From: Monodelphis domestica
Lineage: Eukaryota > Chordata > Mammalia > Didelphimorphia > Didelphidae
Reading direction: 5' to 3'
DNA: 64,000 bases
NCBI RefSeq assembly: GCF_027887165.1
Contig: NC_077235.1
Span: 6,741,378-6,805,377 of the forward strand
Below, piece after piece: positions 60,026 to 64,000 of the stretch (position 1 is its first letter; every line of letters starts with the position of its first letter). Both the position numbers and the translations under genes were made by a program. The notes under the pieces were generated by a model. That model had not been told where the DNA came from and did not search any database. It worked only from the letters and a program-made list of their open reading frames with translations.

Positions 60026-61655
60026 CTTGAGTTTTTTCAGGCATCTATGTCCTCTCACTAGCTGGATTGTCATCATGAAAGCCAGGGGCCATGTCTCCTT
60101 TTCCTTGCCCTCAGTACTAGTGATAGCTAGTAGAGATAACCAAGGGATCTAGGGGCACACTGACACTGCTGGATGTTGTTCTCCCTTGGAAGAAGGCACA
60201 GGGCCATGGCATATCACTTCATCTACAACTGCATCCTACAGACTCTTTCTTCCTATCAACAATTCTGTCCCAAATCCTACCCCAGCCATATGCATTTGAC
60301 TCACTTTCAAAGCATCTCCTAGCCCAGCACAAGCCCCTGAGTTGACAGCTGCCATTCTTAATTCATGAAGCTGACATGACTGAATTCTCTTCAGGCTGGG
60401 ATGGCTCTGTCAGTCGGATGGCCTTTTCTAATAGCTCCTTGCTAATTTCACAGTCTATTCCTTTGGGCTCCAGGTCTCTTTACTGCCCAATCTGAAAATG
60501 GGGAAAGCTGCCAGGAAGCACAGGAAAGTCCCCAGCTTTCTCTTTAGAGCATGTGGATTCTACTAAGTGCTCAAAGTTGACCTCTGGGCCATGTCACGTC
60601 TTCCAGCACCAAGCACTGTGTTTCCTCCCTCCCCACCTCACACTCACACATTCACCCCCTCATCCTTGTCATGCCACCTGAGGCACTAGGATCCGGAGAA
60701 CGGGTGCGTGCATCTTAAATATTTCCTTGTCATTCCATCATGCCTGCAGCTAGATTTTCATCCAAATAATGTGATTCACAGTCCAGGAACTTACCTAAAG
60801 GGCAAGTTTTGACAAACTTAAAACTCATCAGGATTTGGCAAAGTCTGTGTGGCTCAGCTTTGGACAAGTTATGAAATCACATGCTTTTGCGAACAGATCA
60901 CTAAAAAAAAAACAGACTTATCCCTGGGCTTTCCATTGTGCAACATTAAAGATTCATGAGAAGCAGGCTTATTAGTAGGAACTAGAAAAGCTTACAACAT
61001 AAGGTCATTTTTTCTATAAGCAACCCCTGCCCCCTCCCCCAAATATTTATATGTATTTCTATATACACACTTGTGTGTGTGTTTATGTGTATGATCTAAA
61101 GTCATTTGAAATATGCCACTGCTGCTCTCAGAGGTGAGTCCACAGGAGGCTAGATGCCAGAAGACTTCCTCGGGGTGTCAACAAGTAAGGTTCAACCCCT
61201 GTTCCTGCTATGAAAGCAAAGGGGCAGCCAGTGGGATGTGCGGCTGGAAGGAAGATGGCTTGTCAGCAGATCGCCTCTTGGTAGAAATGGACTTCCTTTT
61301 TGCCAAGAACCTGAAATTGTAAAGAGCTTCCGTTATCAATGGAGACCCAGAATAACAAGAACGGTATTTCGCATAGCGCCAATAATGACAGGCACCAAAA
61401 GTGAAGTAAGGGGCATAGATGTATGGGCTTTTGTATAGTCTCTCTATATATTTTGGAAAGAGGGGAGGTAGGGGGAAGGGAATGTCCAATCAGAAAAGGA
61501 AGTGGGCTGCTCATATATAATAAGAGCAAAGTGCTGACAAACAACCCCACACTTCACTGGGATCACGGAAAGTAAAAAGGCCTAGAGGAGAGCATCCATC
61601 ACTCTGGTTGGATCCCTCATAGGGGAATCAGGGAAGGATAAGAATGGCACAGGAA
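60026..61655. other. Low-repeat DNA, nothing assigned
   Basis: No transposon is recognised apart from a short GT run (61065-61083). A minus-strand frame at 61208-61489 and an overlapping one at 61263-61550 contain an acceptor-like word followed by a basic segment. Either could be a terminal exon of the minus-strand gene at the right edge, but there is no way to confirm this by eye. Confidence 0.3.
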
Positions 61656-61659
61656 GAGA

Positions 61660-61730
61660 GGTTGTGTGTGTGTGTCTGTGTCTGTCTGTCTGTGTCTGTC
61701 TGTCTGTTTGCGTGTGTGGGGGAGGGGGGT
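61660..61730. repeat. (TG/TCTG)n simple repeat
   Basis: GT and GTCT units run almost without interruption on the plus strand and end in a G-rich stretch. Confidence 0.9.
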
Positions 61731-61764
61731 TCTGACCTGTCCAAATGAGATACAAGAAAGAAGG

Positions 61765-62012
61765 GAACAGGCATTGATGAAGTACCTACTGTGCTGCCAA
61801 GCACCTTACAAATAGGGTCTCATTAGATCCTCACAACAGCCCTGGAAGGTAGATGCTATTTTACAGACGAGGAAACTGAGCAGAGACAGGTAAGTGACTT
61901 GCTCATGGTCACACTGCTAGGAAGTGGTGGAGAGCAGGCTGGAACTTGGGTCTTCCTGACTCCAGGCTCAATGCTCTGTGCACAGCAGCACCACCTACCA
62001 CCTAGCTGCTTA
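61765..62012 (-). mobile_element. MIR/MAR1-type CORE-SINE
   Basis: The plus strand reads 'gaagtacctactgtgctgcc', 'tagatcctcacaacagccct', 'gacgaggaaactgagcagag', 'aagtgacttgctcatggtca', 'gtcttcctgactccaggctc', 'accacctagctgct', so the element is full length on the minus strand. Confidence 0.9.
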
Positions 62013-62639
62013 GGTGATGAGTGGGTGGATCTTGGAAAGTACTTCCCTAAGCAGTACCTCACAGAAAACTGATGCTGCTTCTTCCCAGGACAAAGCTCAA
62101 GTCTGGCAGTGTGGCAGCAAATCTAAACACTCTTCCGGTACTTTTTCTCAGTTCAGTAATGGCCTAGGGGTTCATTGTTCGGGTCCAGATCTTCTCTCTT
62201 TCATGAAACCTCCCTGACCACACTAACCAACCAGGATGGCTCCTTCCTACGGGCTCTTCTAGCCCTCCTACTAATAGTATAATATCATATCATGTTAGAT
62301 TACCAATATAACCATTATTATAACACTCAGACTCATATACTTAGACTGCCCAATTCTTGAGTATTTTGTGCCCTTATATTGGATCAGTTCTTGTGAGGAA
62401 AAGGACCCCACTGAATATTCTGTCCTGCTTGACCACATCTAAAGCCACGCATTCCACTCTAGGCAATTTAACAGGCACCTGTTATGTGTAGGGCTCTGGT
62501 CTAATTGCCAAAGAGGAAAATGGCTGAAACAAAACAGCCTCTTTGTTCAAGGAACTCACTTGGGAGGAACAAGCACCAAAGATAGGGAAGGGGAGCAGGA
62601 AGCAGGAAAAGTGACAGGCAGGAGGTGGCACCCCAAACG
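62013..62639. other. Low-repeat DNA with a possible old repeat piece
   Basis: 62460-62600 resembles the left part of the repeat at 29765 ('gtagggctctggtctaattg', 'tcaaggaactcacttgggag'). Nothing else is recognised. Confidence 0.35.
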
Positions 62640-63465
62640 ACAAAAGGTCAAAGGATCTGAACAAGCAATTTTCAGATGAAGAAATCAAAACTATCAATAA
62701 GCACATGAAAAAATGTTCTAAACCCCTCTTAATTAGAGAAATGTAAATTAAAACAAGTCTAAAGTACCACCTCACACCTATCAGATTGGCCAATATGGCA
62801 GTAAGGTGGTAAGTGTTGGAGTTGTTGGTGGAGCTGTGAACTAATCCAACCATTCTGGGGGGGCAATTTGGAACTATATCCAAAGGGCTATAAACCTTTG
62901 CATACCCTTTGATCTAGTAATACCACTACTGGTGCTATATCCAAAAGATATAATAAAAAGGGGAAATGGCCTACTTGTACAAACATAGTTATAGCAGCTC
63001 TTTTTGTAGTGGCAAAGAATTGGAAACTGAGGGGGTGTCCATCCATTGGGGAATGGCTGAACACATTGTGGCACATGTTGGTGATGGAATACTATTGAGC
63101 TACAAGAAATGATAAGAAAGATCATTTCAGAAAAAGCTGGAAAGCTCTGCAGGAACTGATTGATACAGAGCAAAATAAACAGAACTGGAAGAACATTGTG
63201 CACAATAATAGCAATATTAGACAATGATCATCTGTGAAAACTTGGCTCCTCTCAGCAATGTGCTGATCTGGAATGATTCTGAAAGACTTATGATGGGGGA
63301 GACTCTCCACCTCCACAGAAAGAACTGTTGGAGTCATCTTTCACATCAGTGTATTTCTGGTTTCATTTGGGGGATTTGTGTTTTGGGAGAATTTGCTCTT
63401 TCAGCAATGACCAATATGGAAGTGTGTTTTGTATGACAGGAAAAACAGGGAAAAAAAAACAGTGT
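62640..63465 (+). mobile_element. Older-family L1 3' end, 5'-truncated
   Basis: The sequence begins at the ORF2 line 'KRSKDLNKQFSDEEIKTINK', lacks part of the cysteine motif, and runs through 'aactatatccaaagggctat' and 'ggggaatggctgaacacatt' into a 3' UTR of the older type ('gaactgattgatacagagca'). It ends in an A-run at 63452-63460. It is the nearest transposon to the host exon at the right edge. Confidence 0.75.
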
Positions 63466-63507
63466 TTCAGGGTATATTAACTCTGGCCATTCTCGCCCTC
63501 CCATTAC

Positions 63508-63561
63508 CTTGAAGCTCAGACTCTTCCTGGAAGCTAAGGATGAACAGTTTCTCATGAGCTT
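63508..63561 (-). CDS. Possible small cytoplasmic exon of the receptor-like gene (weak)
   Basis: On the minus strand a 'tttatcag' acceptor is followed by 54 bp in the frame left open by the upstream exon (KLMRNCSSLASRKSLSFK) and then by the donor word AAG|GTAATG. Length is 18 codons, phase 0-0. The sequence is basic and serine-rich, as short receptor tails can be. The acceptor's pyrimidine tract is poor, and such an 18-codon frame can arise by chance. Confidence 0.2.
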
Positions 63562-63754
63562 CTGATAAACATGAAACCTAGGAGACTTATTATTCTTGTT
63601 TTAGGGATGAGCTTTGGAAATGCCGACCCTGTAAATGACACACTTCACAATGCATTCCCAGATGTATAGCCACCACAGCTCCCCCTTGCATGTGGAGAAG
63701 AACATCAGCCGTTATTGGTTCAGACTCCAACTAAAGGGCACCTCCATAACTTAC

Positions 63755-63873
63755 CTGCTTCAAACAGGCTCTCTGTTTTTGTACAAACAACAAAGCTAGC
63801 AGAATGGCCTTTAGCATGATTAAAGTGACCGGGATAATGATAAAGAGCAGCCACCCATCATCTTCTTGATGCT
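63755..63873 (-). CDS. Transmembrane exon of a receptor-like type I membrane protein
   Basis: The exon is bounded by an acceptor (tttcattcctag) and a consensus donor (CAG|GTAAGT), both on the minus strand. It is 119 bp, starts in phase 1 and ends in phase 0, so 39 codons are read whole. They encode an acidic stalk (HQEDDGW), a hydrophobic span IIIPVTLIMLKAILLALLFV with one central lysine, and a basic stop-transfer end (QKQRACLKQ). A lysine in the span is typical of activating receptors that pair with DAP12 (TREM1, TREM2, NCR2/NKp44, SIRPB1, some KIRs). Phase-1 entry is usual for immunoglobulin-superfamily receptors. The extracellular exons would lie beyond the right edge. The exact family is inference, and TREM/NCR2-like is my first guess. 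Confidence 0.6.
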
Positions 63874-64000
63874 CTAGGAATGAAAATCACAAACTGGGAT
63901 TAGAGGTTGGGCTTGGTTTTAAGAAATTCCCTAATAATAAGGTGGGCCAGGGACACCCCCACTCTCCTGGAGCTAAAATGGGAGCTTGGTTCCAACTGCC

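Overview
The window looks like nuclear DNA of a marsupial. It is AT-rich and intron-poor, and it is packed with L1 LINEs of the marsupial type, tRNA-headed CORE-SINEs of the MIR/MAR1 kind, old L2/CR1 remnants, hAT-type DNA transposons and a few solitary LTR-like fossils. I did no database search. The lineage comes from recognising the L1 and SINE sequences, and the species is left open. There are no rRNA, tRNA, CRISPR or prokaryotic features.

Layout. 1-3.3 kb holds nothing I can assign. 3.3-13.4 kb is a mosaic: an old L2/CR1 LINE with two L1 3' ends inserted, two decayed L1s, and SINEs. 13.4-14.25 kb is an LTR-like fossil. 14.26-21.65 kb is one L1 with other L1 pieces nested inside it. 21.67-24.1 kb is an older L1 split by a second LTR-like fossil. 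24.1-27 kb is mostly low-repeat DNA with MIR traces and one antisense L1 3' end. 27.06-29.34 kb is an L1 with two large internal deletions. 29.77-30.99 kb is an old repeat split by a 534-bp CpG-rich element flanked by a 13-bp target duplication. 31.1-35.55 kb holds antisense L1 pieces, with a SINE and two hAT elements nested in the second. 35.83-36.39 kb is repeat-free and rich in TAAT-core motifs. 36.4-38.4 kb is two juxtaposed partial L1s. 40.57-46.95 kb is a full-length, coding-dead L1 with both ends and a target duplication.

From about 47 kb to the end L1 density falls and GC content rises. This part has SINEs and MIRs, a long polypyrimidine tract (49.88-50.12 kb), a CpG island (55.5-56.7 kb) with tandem GC boxes and a good minus-strand splice donor, and, at the right edge, a convincing minus-strand exon (63,755-63,873). 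That exon encodes a transmembrane segment with a central lysine, as in activating immune receptors that pair with DAP12-type adaptors.

No complete host gene lies in the window. The host-gene content I can support is the transmembrane exon, a weak candidate exon just downstream of it, and the CpG-island promoter candidate. All long open frames elsewhere lie in transposons, GC-rich DNA or low-complexity tracts. The strongest leads are the lysine-bearing exon, the 534-bp element, the L1 whose first deletion fits GT-AG splicing, the layered SINE/hAT insertions that date one another, and the possible conserved non-coding block.
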